The translations under genes and the position numbers were made by a program. DNA of 64,000 bases, from positions 1-64,000 of the forward strand of contig VBKL01000053.1 of NCBI GenBank assembly GCA_005879805.1, given 5' to 3'. Below, one piece after another: positions 1 through 9,510 of the stretch. Source of the DNA: Deltaproteobacteria bacterium (GTDB lineage: Bacteria > Myxococcota > Myxococcia > Myxococcales > 40CM-4-68-19). Below the pieces are notes generated by a model, which saw only the letters and a list, made by a program, of their open reading frames with translations, made no database searches and was not told the origin of the DNA. Numbering within the stretch: position 1 is the stretch's first letter; each line of letters opens with the position of its first letter.

Positions 1-757
1 TGGCCCACTCTCCCTGCTCCTGCCGGAGCGCGGCGACGATCGCTTCGACCGAGCCCGCCCCGAAGCAGCGGTCGATGGCCGGGCGCAACGTGGCGAGCCG
101 CGAAGGTCCGGCATCGGAACAGAATCGCGCGAGCACGGGTTCCACCGTGCCTGGCGCGTTGGCGAGTGCTGCGACGAGCTCCTCGAAGCGCGCTTGCTGC
201 ACGAAGTACCGGGCAAGCTCGAGGTGGACGGCGTCCGCGGAATCCGCGCGACCGCCCGTGAGAGCGAGGTACAGTCCGATCCTCCCCGGCACGCGACGGA
301 GGAATCGGCTACCGCCGACGTCGGGGAAGGACCCGATGAAAACCTCGGGCATGGCGACGACCGTGCTCTCCGAGGCCACGCTGTGCGAGCCGTTGACGGA
401 GAGCCCCGCCCCTCCGCCCATGGTGATCCCGTGGGTGAGCGCGATCCACGGCCTGGGAAAGCGATGGAGTCGCTGGATGAGGCGGAACTCCTCGGTGAAC
501 AGATCCGTCTTGTAATCGCCGGGGCCCGGCGGCTGGTTGCGGGCGGCCGCGACGAGCCGGACATCGCCGCCCGCGCAGAACGCCCTTCCAGCCCCGCGCA
601 GCACGACGGCGCGCACGGAAGAATCCGGCTCCCATTCGTCGAGCTTCCGGTGGAAGGCGCGGATCATGTCGAGCGTCAGCGCGTTCAGCGCCTTGTCGCG
701 ATCGAGGGTCGCGATGCCGAGACCTGCGCGGCGCTCGAAGCGAATCGAGTCGGTCAC
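1..757 (-). CDS. Enoyl-CoA hydratase/isomerase family protein (3-hydroxyisobutyryl-CoA hydrolase-like), 3' end outside window
   Basis: Reverse-strand GTG frame not in the ORF track: VTDSIRFERRAGLGIATLDRDKALNALTLDMIRAFHRKL...GAGRAFCAGGDVR...THGITMGGGAGLSV...MPEVFIGSFPDVGGSRFLRR, typical crotonase motifs. Confidence 0.85.
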   Translation of the reverse strand, partial: MTDSIRFERRAGLGIATLDRDKALNALTLDMIRAFHRKLDEWEPDSSVRAVVLRGAGRAFCAGGDVRLVAAARNQPPGPGDYKTDLFTEEFRLIQRLHRFPRPWIALTHGITMGGGAGLSVNGSHSVASESTVVAMPEVFIGSFPDVGGSRFLRRVPGRIGLYLALTGGRADSADAVHLELARYFVQQARFEELVAALANAPGTVEPVLARFCSDAGPSRLATLRPAIDRCFGAGSVEAIVAALRQEQGEWA

Positions 758-770
758 GAGAGGCCGCGCG

Positions 771-2456
771 TCAGAAGACCGGGTTCTCGCGATAGGTCCC
801 CCACAGTTTCTTGAGGCGCTCGATGATGTCGCCCATGCTGGCCCCCGCGCGCACCAGCTCGATGGTGACCGGCATGATGTTCTTCGATTCGTCCTCCGCC
901 ACCTGCACGAGCTGCTCGAGCAGCGCATTGACCTTGGCGTTGTCGCGCTCCTTGCGCACGCGCTGTAGCCGCTTGATTTGCCTCTCCTCGGTAGTCGGAT
1001 CGTGCGGGTGCAATTCGACGTCGAACTTCTCGTCCTTGTCGACGTAGGCATTGACGCCGATCACGGTCTTGTCGCCCGTCTGCTTCTTCAAGGCGGTCTC
1101 ATAGGCGTAATCGGCGATGTGCTTCTGGAACCACGACTCGCGGATGAGCTTGATGGTCCCGCCCAGCTTGTCGACCTCTTCGATGATCTCGAAGATCTTC
1201 TTCTCGTAGTCGTTGGTCAGCGACTCGAGGAAATAGGAGCCGCCGAGCGGGTCGACGACGTTCGCCGCCCCGGTCTCGTCGGCGATGATCTGCTGCGTGC
1301 GCAGCGCGATCTTCATCGCCTCCTCGGTGGGGATGGCGAAGGCCTCGTCCATGCCGTTGGTGTGCAGGCTCTGCGCGCCGCCCAGGACCGCCGAGAGCGC
1401 CTGGAAGGCGGTGCGGATGATGTTGATCTTGTACTGCGGCCTGGTGAGGCTCGCCGCCGCGGTCTGGCAGTGGAAGCGCAGGCGCATCGACTCCGGGTTC
1501 TTGGCGCCGAAGCGGTCGCGCAGGATGCGCGCGTAGGCCCTGCGGACGGCGCGGAACTTGGCGATCTCCTCGAAGAAGTCGTTCTGGCAGACGAAGAAGA
1601 AAGCGAGCCGCGGTGCGAACTCGTCCACCTTCATCCCCGTCTTGGTTACCTCCTCGACGTAGGTGATGAGGTTGCAGAGGGTGAAGGCCACCTCGTGCAG
1701 CGGCGACGAGCCGGCCTCGGAGATGTGGTAGCCCGAGATGTTGATCGGGTTGTACCGCTTCATGTTGCGCGCGCAGTAGGTGATGCAATCGCGAACGATG
1801 CGGACCGACGGCTCGATGGGGAAGCAGTACTCCTTCTGCGCCATGTACTCCTTGAGGATGTCGGCCTGGATGGTCCCGGAAAGCTTGTTTAGATCGAAGC
1901 CGCGCTTCTCCGCGAGGACGACGTACATGGCGAGCAAGATCCAGGCGCTCGGATTGATGGTCATGGAGACGGAGATCTTCTCCAGATCGATCTGATCGAA
2001 GAGCGCCTCCATGTCGGCGACGGTGTCGATGGCGACGCCCTCGCGTCCCACCTCGCCCTCGCTCATCGGATGGTCGGAGTCGTAGCCCATCAATGTCGGC
2101 ATATCGAAATCTACCGACAGGCCGGTCTGCCCTTGCGAGATGAGGTACTTGAACCGTTTGTTGGTATCTTCACCGGTACCGAAGCCCGCGATCTGCCGCA
2201 TGGTCCAGTTGCGGCTGCGGTACATGGTCGGGTACGGCCCGCGGGTGAAGGGAAACCGGCCCGGCAGCCCGACGTCGTCGAGCGGAGTGTCCTTCACGTC
2301 GAGCGCGGTGTAGACCCGCTTCACGGGGAATCCGCCGCTCGTATAGAACTGGTCCTTCTTCTCGCGCTGCTTGGCGAGGAACGATTTCACTTCGTTCTGA
2401 TCCCAGTCGCGGACTTCCTTCTCCAGCGCAGCGGTGTCCAGATCAATTTTGATCAT
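771..2456 (-). CDS. hcmA: B12-dependent acyl-CoA mutase large subunit, likely 2-hydroxyisobutyryl-CoA mutase HcmA
   Basis: 561 aa mutase catalytic domain without B12 domain; RQIAGFGT (Ile where methylmalonyl-CoA mutase has Tyr) and SVDFDMPT (Asp where it has Ala); ends WGTYRENPVF. Confidence 0.78.
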   Translation of the reverse strand: MIKIDLDTAALEKEVRDWDQNEVKSFLAKQREKKDQFYTSGGFPVKRVYTALDVKDTPLDDVGLPGRFPFTRGPYPTMYRSRNWTMRQIAGFGTGEDTNKRFKYLISQGQTGLSVDFDMPTLMGYDSDHPMSEGEVGREGVAIDTVADMEALFDQIDLEKISVSMTINPSAWILLAMYVVLAEKRGFDLNKLSGTIQADILKEYMAQKEYCFPIEPSVRIVRDCITYCARNMKRYNPINISGYHISEAGSSPLHEVAFTLCNLITYVEEVTKTGMKVDEFAPRLAFFFVCQNDFFEEIAKFRAVRRAYARILRDRFGAKNPESMRLRFHCQTAAASLTRPQYKINIIRTAFQALSAVLGGAQSLHTNGMDEAFAIPTEEAMKIALRTQQIIADETGAANVVDPLGGSYFLESLTNDYEKKIFEIIEEVDKLGGTIKLIRESWFQKHIADYAYETALKKQTGDKTVIGVNAYVDKDEKFDVELHPHDPTTEERQIKRLQRVRKERDNAKVNALLEQLVQVAEDESKNIMPVTIELVRAGASMGDIIERLKKLWGTYRENPVF

Positions 2457-2459
2457 GGG

Positions 2460-3422
2460 TCAGGCTCCGATTCCGTCGAGCAGTTGCTCGCCGGCGACGT
2501 AAGGGGAGATCTCGCGAGCCGCGAGGCGGTCGGCCACTGCCGCCACCCGCCCGGCGCTCGATTCCTTGAAGCGGCGGCGCAACAACTCCTCGGCGGTCTT
2601 GATCATGCGGAACTCGGCGATCCTCCGTACGCGCGCGCGCCCGGCGTCCGATCCTTCCAGGAACGCCTTGTGCTGGCCGAGCGCCGAAACCAGCTCATCG
2701 AAGCCCTCGCCCTTGAGCGAGCTGGTGGCGATGACCGGAGGTCGCCACGCGGTCTTTGCGTCGGTCGCCATGCCCAGGGTGAGCATCTGCTTGAGATCGC
2801 TCACCGTGCTGCGCGCGTCGGGCCGGTCGCTCTTCGAGACGACGTGCACGTCGGCGATCTCGAGGATGCCCGCCTTGATGGCCTGGACCTCGTCGCCCAG
2901 CCCGGGCGCCGAGACGACCAGCGTGGTGTGCGAGGCGCTGGCGATCTCCACCTCGTCCTGCCCCACGCCCACGGTCTCGATCAGGATGTAGTCGAAGCCG
3001 GCCACGTCGAGGATGTCGACGGCGTCGAGGGTGGCGCGCGCCATCCCGCCGAGCGCGCCGCGCGTCGCCATGCTGCGGATGTACACGCCTTCGTCGGAGG
3101 CAAGGTCGCTCATGCGGATGCGGTCGCCCATGATCGCGCCGCCCGAGTACGGGCTCGAGGGATCGATGGCGATGATGCCCACCTTGTGCCCGGCCTTGCG
3201 CAGATGGGCGGCGAGCACCGCGACCATGGTCGACTTCCCGCTGCCCGGGACGCCGGTGATCCCGACGACGTGCGCCTTGCCGGCTCGTCCATAGATCTCG
3301 CCCAGTGTCTCGCGGCATTCCGGGTCGGCTGCCTCCGCCCGGCTGAGGAGACGCGCGACGGCAGGGACCTCTCCTGCGAGCACGCGGGGCAAGAGATCGC
3401 GGGAGGAGACGAATCTGCTCAT
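2460..3422 (-). CDS. meaB: MeaB/ArgK-type G-protein chaperone of the mutase
   Basis: GVPGSGKSTMVAVLAAHLRKAGHKVGIIAIDPSSPYSGGAIMGDRIRM; lies between mutase subunit genes. Confidence 0.9.
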   Translation of the reverse strand: MSRFVSSRDLLPRVLAGEVPAVARLLSRAEAADPECRETLGEIYGRAGKAHVVGITGVPGSGKSTMVAVLAAHLRKAGHKVGIIAIDPSSPYSGGAIMGDRIRMSDLASDEGVYIRSMATRGALGGMARATLDAVDILDVAGFDYILIETVGVGQDEVEIASASHTTLVVSAPGLGDEVQAIKAGILEIADVHVVSKSDRPDARSTVSDLKQMLTLGMATDAKTAWRPPVIATSSLKGEGFDELVSALGQHKAFLEGSDAGRARVRRIAEFRMIKTAEELLRRRFKESSAGRVAAVADRLAAREISPYVAGEQLLDGIGA

Positions 3423-4864
3423 CGCTGCTGCTCGTTGTGGAGCTTCTGGTTCAGCTCGCGGAAGACGTCGCGATCGTCGATCACGCGGCGGGCCTTGAAA
3501 TCGGTGCGCGGGAAGGTGCCGGGGGCGACGACCTCCACGCCCGAGCGGAGCCCGAGCATGGTGTGGATCCGCTTCGCCACCGTCTCCTTGAAGGCGAGGA
3601 TGGCCGGGCCGCCCGTCTTCTCCAGTTCGGGCGCGGGCTCGACGCGGAGGAGCAGCTCGTCCATCTGCCCCGAGCGGCTGATGATGATCCGATGCTCGCC
3701 GCCGTAGCCTTCGACCTGGTTGAGCGCCGCGTCGATCTCGCTCGGGTACACGTTCTCGCCGCGGATGGTGAACATGTCGTCGATGCGTCCGAAGATTCCG
3801 TTGGGGAGCCGCGGGTAGGTGCGCCCGCAGGGATTCGGCTCGTTGGTCCACTGAGTCAGATCGCCGGAGACCAGCCGGATCATCGGCTGCGAAGTGCGCT
3901 CGAGCTGTGTGTAGACCGGCGTGCCGCGCTGCCCGTAGGGGACGCGATGGAAGGTCTTCGGATCGCAGACTTCCGTATAGACGATGTCCTGCCAGCAGAG
4001 CATGCCCGAGGTCTGCTCCGATCCGGCGACGTTCATCCAGGGGGTGATCTCCGCCATCGAGCCCGAGTCGAACACCTTCCCGCCGTACGCCTGCTCGATG
4101 CGGTCGCGCACGCCCGGGATCGAGGCGCCCGGCTCGCCGGAGAAGAAGAGCCGCTCGATGCCGAAGCCCGCCGGATCGACGCCCTCCTTCCGGGCCACTT
4201 CCGCCAGATAGAGCGCGAACGATGGCGTGCCGTAGAAGGCCTGCGGCTTCATGAGGTTCATCCACAACACGGCGCGCGAGCTCATGCCGGGCGCGCCGGC
4301 GCCGAAGGGGAATGCCTTGGCGCCGAGGCGTTCGGCGCCCGCGAGCGCGCCCCAGCTCCCCATGTAGAGGCTGAAGATCGCCGCGACGAACACCTTGTCG
4401 CCCGGCCGGATGCCCATGCCCCACATGATCCGCGCGTGCGCGTTGGCGATGTTCCTCCAGTCGTCGCGGCCGATGGCGAAGGCGGTCGGCCGGCCGGTGG
4501 TGCCCGAGGTGCCGTGGATGTGGAAGACCTCCGAATCCGGAACGCACAGGTAATCGCCGAAGGGCGGAACGCGCTCTTGTGCTTTTCGCAAATCCGCCTT
4601 GTCGATGACGGGGCACTTGGACTCGAAGTCCTCGAGCGACTTCACCTGGTCGGGATGGAAGCCGGCCTCGTCCCACTTCCTCCGGTAGAACGGCGAGCGG
4701 TCGTACGCGTAGCCGCACACCTCGCGTAGCCGCTGCACGATGGCCCGTTCGCGATCGCCGTGCGGCATCGTCTCGCGCCGCGGGAACCAGTAGCGGCTGC
4801 CCGCCTCGGGCCGGTAGCCGTCGTCATAGCGAGGAGGCCAGGACCAGGATTCCATCTCGCTCAT
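3419..4864 (-). CDS. PaaK-type (phenylacetate-CoA ligase family) acyl-CoA ligase, possibly 2-hydroxyisobutyrate-CoA ligase
   Basis: 481 aa; HGTSGTTGRPTAFAIGRDDW, NGIFGRIDDMFTIRGENVYPSEID; overlaps meaB start. Confidence 0.85.
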   Translation of the reverse strand: MSEMESWSWPPRYDDGYRPEAGSRYWFPRRETMPHGDRERAIVQRLREVCGYAYDRSPFYRRKWDEAGFHPDQVKSLEDFESKCPVIDKADLRKAQERVPPFGDYLCVPDSEVFHIHGTSGTTGRPTAFAIGRDDWRNIANAHARIMWGMGIRPGDKVFVAAIFSLYMGSWGALAGAERLGAKAFPFGAGAPGMSSRAVLWMNLMKPQAFYGTPSFALYLAEVARKEGVDPAGFGIERLFFSGEPGASIPGVRDRIEQAYGGKVFDSGSMAEITPWMNVAGSEQTSGMLCWQDIVYTEVCDPKTFHRVPYGQRGTPVYTQLERTSQPMIRLVSGDLTQWTNEPNPCGRTYPRLPNGIFGRIDDMFTIRGENVYPSEIDAALNQVEGYGGEHRIIISRSGQMDELLLRVEPAPELEKTGGPAILAFKETVAKRIHTMLGLRSGVEVVAPGTFPRTDFKARRVIDDRDVFRELNQKLHNEQQR

Positions 4865-4875
4865 GTGCAGTCCGC

Positions 4876-5283
4876 CTACCGCGCGCCGCGGTCGCGCACG
4901 AGCCGCCGCACCGTATCGACGATCACGTTGGGCGGAGTGTCCTGCAGCAGGATGTCGGCGACGCCCATCTGCTTGAGCTTGGTGACGTCCTCGTCGGGGA
5001 TGACGCCTCCGCCGAGGAGGATCATGTCGCCGACGCCCTTCTCGCCCAGCCGCTTGATGATGCGCGGGAAGGCCGTCATGTGGGCGCCGGAGAGGAGGCT
5101 CACCCCGAGCACGTCGACGTCTTCCTGGATGGCGGCGTCGACCACTTCCTCGGGCGTACGGTGCAGCCCGGTGTAGATGACGTCCATTCCGGCGTCCCGC
5201 AGGCAGCGGGCCACTACCCGGACGCCGCGGTCGTGCCCATCGAGGCCAACCTTCGCGAGCAGCACTCGGATGTTCTCTGCCAT
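4876..5283 (-). CDS. hcmB: Cobalamin-binding small subunit of acyl-CoA mutase (HcmB-like)
   Basis: 135 aa; KVGLDGHDRGVRVVARCLRDAGMDVIYTGLHRTPEEVV...GVSLLSGAHM, B12-binding DxHxxG motif. Confidence 0.82.
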   Translation of the reverse strand: MAENIRVLLAKVGLDGHDRGVRVVARCLRDAGMDVIYTGLHRTPEEVVDAAIQEDVDVLGVSLLSGAHMTAFPRIIKRLGEKGVGDMILLGGGVIPDEDVTKLKQMGVADILLQDTPPNVIVDTVRRLVRDRGAR

Positions 5284-5420
5284 CGTGCCTCCGGCGAAGC
5301 GAGTGCCTTCCTTATCATCTTGCCGGCGTCCCGGAATCGCGACGCCACGTCCCAGAAAGGGTCATCAGGCCCAGGCGAGCGCCTCGGTTTCCGCCATCTT
5401 GCGTTGGCGTCGGCATTGCT

Positions 5421-7796
5421 GTGACTACCGCCATGCGCTTGCCAGAGGTCAGCGTCGCCGTCCGGAACATGGCGCGGCGGCCGTCCCTCGCCGCCTCGGT
5501 GCTGTTGACGCTCGGGGTCGGGATCGGCGCCTCGACGACGATCTTCGGCTTCGTCGACGGCATCCTTCTCAGGCCGCTCGGTCTTCCCTCCTCCGACCGG
5601 CTCGTCTCGATCCAGGAGTTGCACGGCAAAACGCCGGTGGGGCGCGTCACCTACGCCACGCTGCACGATCTGGGTAGCCATCGCTTCCAGCATCTGTCCG
5701 CGGTCGCCGGCATGCGCCTGTGGAACTTCGCGCTCGAGGCCGACGGCCAGCCCGAACAGGTCACGGGCGCGATGGTCTCCGGCGATTTCTTCGCCGCCGC
5801 GGCGTCCGCGCCGGAGGCAGGAGCGTTCTTCGGCCCCGGCGATGCCAGCGAGCCAGTCGTCGTGCTCGGCCACGAGATCTGGGCGCGGCGTTTCGAGGCT
5901 TCGCAGGATGTCGTCGGAAGGACCATCCACCTTGGCGATCGTCTCTACCGTATCGTCGGCGTGGCACGCGCCGAGGTCCAGAAGCTCGCCGCGGCGGACC
6001 TCTGGATTCCACTCCAGTTCGAGGCGCCGCTCGGCTCCAATCGCCGGTCGCATCTTCTCGATGTCGTCGGCCGGCGCCGGCCGCAGTCTTCCCTCTCGCA
6101 GGCTCGCGACGAGCTCGCTGCGTTTGCCCGCTCCCTCCCGGGAGACGACTCCCCGGACCTGTCGCTCGTCGCGCATGACCTGCAGGAAACGCTGGTCGCT
6201 CCTGTCCGGCCCATGCTGGCCGTGCTCGTTGCCGCGGTCGCGATGTTGCTCGCGCTCGTGACGCTCAACCTGACCAACCTGCTTCTCGCACGAGCGATGT
6301 CGCGCGAGCGGGAGATGGCCATCCGCCGTGCGCTCGGCGCCAGCGAGGGGGACGTCTCCGTTGCCTTCCTCGTCGAAGGCTTCCTCCTCGGGGCCTGCGG
6401 CACCGCGCTCGGCATAGTCGTGGCGACCTGGGGCATCTCGGGCGTCAAAGGTCTGCTGCCGGCGACTTTCCCCAGGCTGGCCGAAGTCGGGCTGAGCCCG
6501 CTGACCGTCGCCATCGGCGTCGCGGGCGGCCTCGGAGCGAGCGCGATCTCGGCTCTCTACCCGGCGCTGCGGCGGCTGGGCACCGGAAGCATCGACCTGG
6601 TGCAGCGCGATTTGAGCCGCTTCCCGGCGCGCCATCGCGGACGCGAGATGGTGGCCGCCGCTCAGATCATGCTCGCGATGGTTCTGCTCGCCGGCGCCGC
6701 GCTCTGTCTCCGCTCATTCCTGAAGTTGGAGCAGGTGGATCCCGGATTTCGCCGGCGGGGCGTGGTCGGCATCGATCTGCCGCTCGGCGACCGGCACGGC
6801 GACGATCCTGCGCGGCAAGCGCCGCTGCTCGCCGCGATGCTCGAGTCCATCCGGACCGTTCCAGGTGTGACTTCGGCGGGCCTCGTAAACGGGTTGCCGC
6901 TCACCGGAGGCCCCTCCACGGGCGTCGGCATCGACGCGCGGCCCGGCATCGACGTGAACGCCGGGATCCGGATCGCGGACGCCGGCTATTTCGAGGCGCT
7001 GGGCATCCCGCTCCGCGACGGCCGCACGTTCGGGTCGAGCGATGGTCCCAGCGCGCCGCGCGTGGTGATGGTGAGCGAGGCCTTCGCGCGCGCGGCGTGG
7101 CCGGGAAAGGCGGCTCTGGGGCAGCGCGTGACGATGAAGGACTGGGGTGACCCTCTCGGGGGCGTCGTCGTAGGAGTCGTCGGCGACGTGCGCCCCGCCA
7201 ATCTGGCGGCCCCGCCCGAGCCCACCGTGTACTGGCACTTCCTGCAGTTTCCCTCGAGTTTCAACACCGCGGTGGTCCGGACCGATCTGCCGCTGCCGGC
7301 GCTGGTCAGGGCCGTCCAGGCCGAAGTGTGGAAGATCGATCCCGGCCAGCCGCTCGCGCGCGTGCGCACGCTCGAGGCGGTGCTCGCCGACTCGATCGCG
7401 AAGGAACGCCTCGTCACCATCCTCTTCGCCGCGTTCGGCATCGCCGCGATCCTGCTAGCAGCCATCGGCCTCTACGGTGTCCTCGCAAACCTGGTCGGCG
7501 AGCGTACGCGAGAGATCGCCATCCGTGGCGCCCTGGGGGCATCTCCTCTGGCGGCAATGCGCCTCGTGCTCTTCCGCGCGGGCAGGCTCACGCTCGCGGG
7601 CGTTGCGGCTGGATGCGCGGCGGCGCTGGCTGCCGGGCAGGGGATGGCCGCGGTGCTCTACGAAGTTCAACCGCGCGACCCGGCGATGCTGACCGCAGCC
7701 GCCGTGGGAGTCGGTGCCGTCGCCGCGCTCGCATCGTATTGGCCGGCACGCCGGGCGGCATCGGTCGACCCGATGACGGTGCTGCGAGAGGAGTAG
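5421..7796 (+). CDS. ABC transporter permease, MacB/FtsX (ADOP) family
   Basis: 791 aa; MacB periplasmic core plus FtsX C-terminal helices; alternative ATG start at 5433. Confidence 0.88.
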   Translation: MTTAMRLPEVSVAVRNMARRPSLAASVLLTLGVGIGASTTIFGFVDGILLRPLGLPSSDRLVSIQELHGKTPVGRVTYATLHDLGSHRFQHLSAVAGMRLWNFALEADGQPEQVTGAMVSGDFFAAAASAPEAGAFFGPGDASEPVVVLGHEIWARRFEASQDVVGRTIHLGDRLYRIVGVARAEVQKLAAADLWIPLQFEAPLGSNRRSHLLDVVGRRRPQSSLSQARDELAAFARSLPGDDSPDLSLVAHDLQETLVAPVRPMLAVLVAAVAMLLALVTLNLTNLLLARAMSREREMAIRRALGASEGDVSVAFLVEGFLLGACGTALGIVVATWGISGVKGLLPATFPRLAEVGLSPLTVAIGVAGGLGASAISALYPALRRLGTGSIDLVQRDLSRFPARHRGREMVAAAQIMLAMVLLAGAALCLRSFLKLEQVDPGFRRRGVVGIDLPLGDRHGDDPARQAPLLAAMLESIRTVPGVTSAGLVNGLPLTGGPSTGVGIDARPGIDVNAGIRIADAGYFEALGIPLRDGRTFGSSDGPSAPRVVMVSEAFARAAWPGKAALGQRVTMKDWGDPLGGVVVGVVGDVRPANLAAPPEPTVYWHFLQFPSSFNTAVVRTDLPLPALVRAVQAEVWKIDPGQPLARVRTLEAVLADSIAKERLVTILFAAFGIAAILLAAIGLYGVLANLVGERTREIAIRGALGASPLAAMRLVLFRAGRLTLAGVAAGCAAALAAGQGMAAVLYEVQPRDPAMLTAAAVGVGAVAALASYWPARRAASVDPMTVLREE

Positions 7797-7807
7797 CCGG
7801 GCGCGCC

Positions 7808-8785
7808 TCAGGGTTCGTCGTCCCTCCCCCGGAACGTGCGCCGGTACTGCGTCGGCGTGGTCCGCACGTTCGCGCGGAAGTGATGGCGCAGGTTGGCGGC
7901 GCTGCCCATCCCGATGCGGTCGGCGATCGCTTCTACCGGCAGCGGCGTCGTCTCCAGGAGCCGCTGCGCCGCGATCACGCGTTGCCCTATCAGCCAGCGC
8001 GCCGGAGAGGTGCCGAGCTGCGCGTCGAAGCGCCGGCAGAAGGTCCGCTCGCTCATCCCCGCGCGACGCGCCAGCCGGCGCACCGAGATCGGCTCCCGGA
8101 GGTTTTGCAGCGCCCAGTCCAGCACTGGCGCGATCGGCGAACCGCTCTCGGCGGGCGCAATGGGTTCCGGGACGAACTGCGCCTGGCCCCCTTCCCGATG
8201 GGGCGCGATCACCAGGCGCCTCGCGACCTCGTTGGCGATGGCAGCGCCGTAATCCTTGCGCACCACATGCATGCACAGGTCGAGGCCGGCAGCGCTGCCC
8301 GCGGAGGTCAGGATCTGCCCCTCGTCGACGTACAGCACGTCGGGCACCAGTTGCACCCGCGGGAAGCGCTCGGCGAACGCCCGCGAGTAGCGCCAGTGTG
8401 TCGTGGCACGCTTGCCGTCGAGCAAACCGGTCGCCGCGAGCACGAAGGCGCCCGAGCAGATGGAAACCAGACGCGCCCCGCGGGCGTGCGCCCGCCGCAG
8501 CGTGGAAAGGACGGCCGGCGGGATCGGTTGTTCGAGGTCGTGCCGCCAGCCCGGCACGACCACCGTGCCCGCGCTCTCGAGCGCGCGGAGGCCATGGGAG
8601 ACGCGGAACGTCACGCCGCCCTCGGCGCGTAGCGGGCCGCGGTCGGCGGCGCAGACGCGGAACTCGTACCAGGGCACTCCCAGCTCCGGCCGGCGCAGTC
8701 CGAAAATCTCGACGGCGAGGGCGAATTCGAACGTGCAGAGGCCGTCATAAGCGAGGACGGCGACCGATCGATTGCGAGGGGTCAC
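7808..8785 (-). CDS. GlxA family transcriptional regulator (DJ-1/PfpI domain plus AraC HTH)
   Basis: VTPRNRSVAVLAYDGLCTFEFALAVEIFG...SICSGAFVLAATGLLDGKRATTHW...AraC HTH; GTG start inferred. Confidence 0.86.
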   Translation of the reverse strand: MTPRNRSVAVLAYDGLCTFEFALAVEIFGLRRPELGVPWYEFRVCAADRGPLRAEGGVTFRVSHGLRALESAGTVVVPGWRHDLEQPIPPAVLSTLRRAHARGARLVSICSGAFVLAATGLLDGKRATTHWRYSRAFAERFPRVQLVPDVLYVDEGQILTSAGSAAGLDLCMHVVRKDYGAAIANEVARRLVIAPHREGGQAQFVPEPIAPAESGSPIAPVLDWALQNLREPISVRRLARRAGMSERTFCRRFDAQLGTSPARWLIGQRVIAAQRLLETTPLPVEAIADRIGMGSAANLRHHFRANVRTTPTQYRRTFRGRDDEP

Positions 8786-8870
8786 TGGCAGACTATTGCC
8801 GAAGCGTGGCAGTTCTGCCAGCGGCGCGGACGCCGGCGGATCGGCACAGTAGCGCGCAAAGGAGCTCGAA

Positions 8871-9278
8871 ATGCCGACCCTGCCTTCCCGCCATCCAGTC
8901 ACCGAGGTTCCTGCCCTGTCCTCCGCCCGGGCCCTCGAACACTTCAGCCGCTTGCTCGAGCTCGAGACGGACTGCTGGGACGTCCATGCCTCGCTCGAGT
9001 CGGGGGGTTTCGTGTTGCTCGACGTCCGCAGCCCCGATCTTTTCCGGCGCGGACATGTACAAGGCGCAGTCAACCTGCCGCACGCGCGCATCACCGAACG
9101 CGCACTCGAGCAGTACTCTCTCGAGACGCTGTTCGTCGTCTACTGCGGGGGCCCGCACTGCAACGGGGCCGACCGCGCGGCGATCCGGCTCGCTACCCTG
9201 GGCCGGCCGGTAAAGAAGATGATCGGCGGCATCACCGGCTGGATCGACGAGGGCTTCCCGTTCGCGGAAGAGGCCTGA
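8871..9278 (+). CDS. Rhodanese-like domain protein
   Basis: VLLDVRSPDLFRRGHVQGAVNLPHARI...VVYCGGPHCNGADRAAIRLATLGRPVKKMIGGITGW. Confidence 0.83.
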   Translation: MPTLPSRHPVTEVPALSSARALEHFSRLLELETDCWDVHASLESGGFVLLDVRSPDLFRRGHVQGAVNLPHARITERALEQYSLETLFVVYCGGPHCNGADRAAIRLATLGRPVKKMIGGITGWIDEGFPFAEEA

Positions 9279-9510
9279 GCTATTGCGAGGCTCGTTGCCT
9301 GGGGCGGCTGCGTGGCTGGGAGTCACGCTCGTCGTCAATGGTGTGAAACTGCGTCGCGGCCGCGCCAAGGATCCGAGAACAGGGTAGCGGCGCGTCCGGA
9401 ATCGCACGAATCGCGTCGCGCCGCCGTTCAACGACAAACGCAGCGTCTAGCAAGGACACGCCGAGGGCCGCCGAGGCTGGCAGTGATTCGCCAGCGCAAC
9501 GGAGAGGTCC

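Noticed and set aside
771-5283. Annotation as methylmalonyl-CoA mutase plus phenylacetate-CoA ligase
   Set aside because: Pocket residues and gene order fit 2-hydroxyisobutyryl-CoA mutase better, though biochemical proof is lacking.
5214-6635. 473-aa minus-strand ORF antisense to the ABC permease
   Set aside because: Arg/Glu-rich shadow translation; the permease frame is clearly the real gene.
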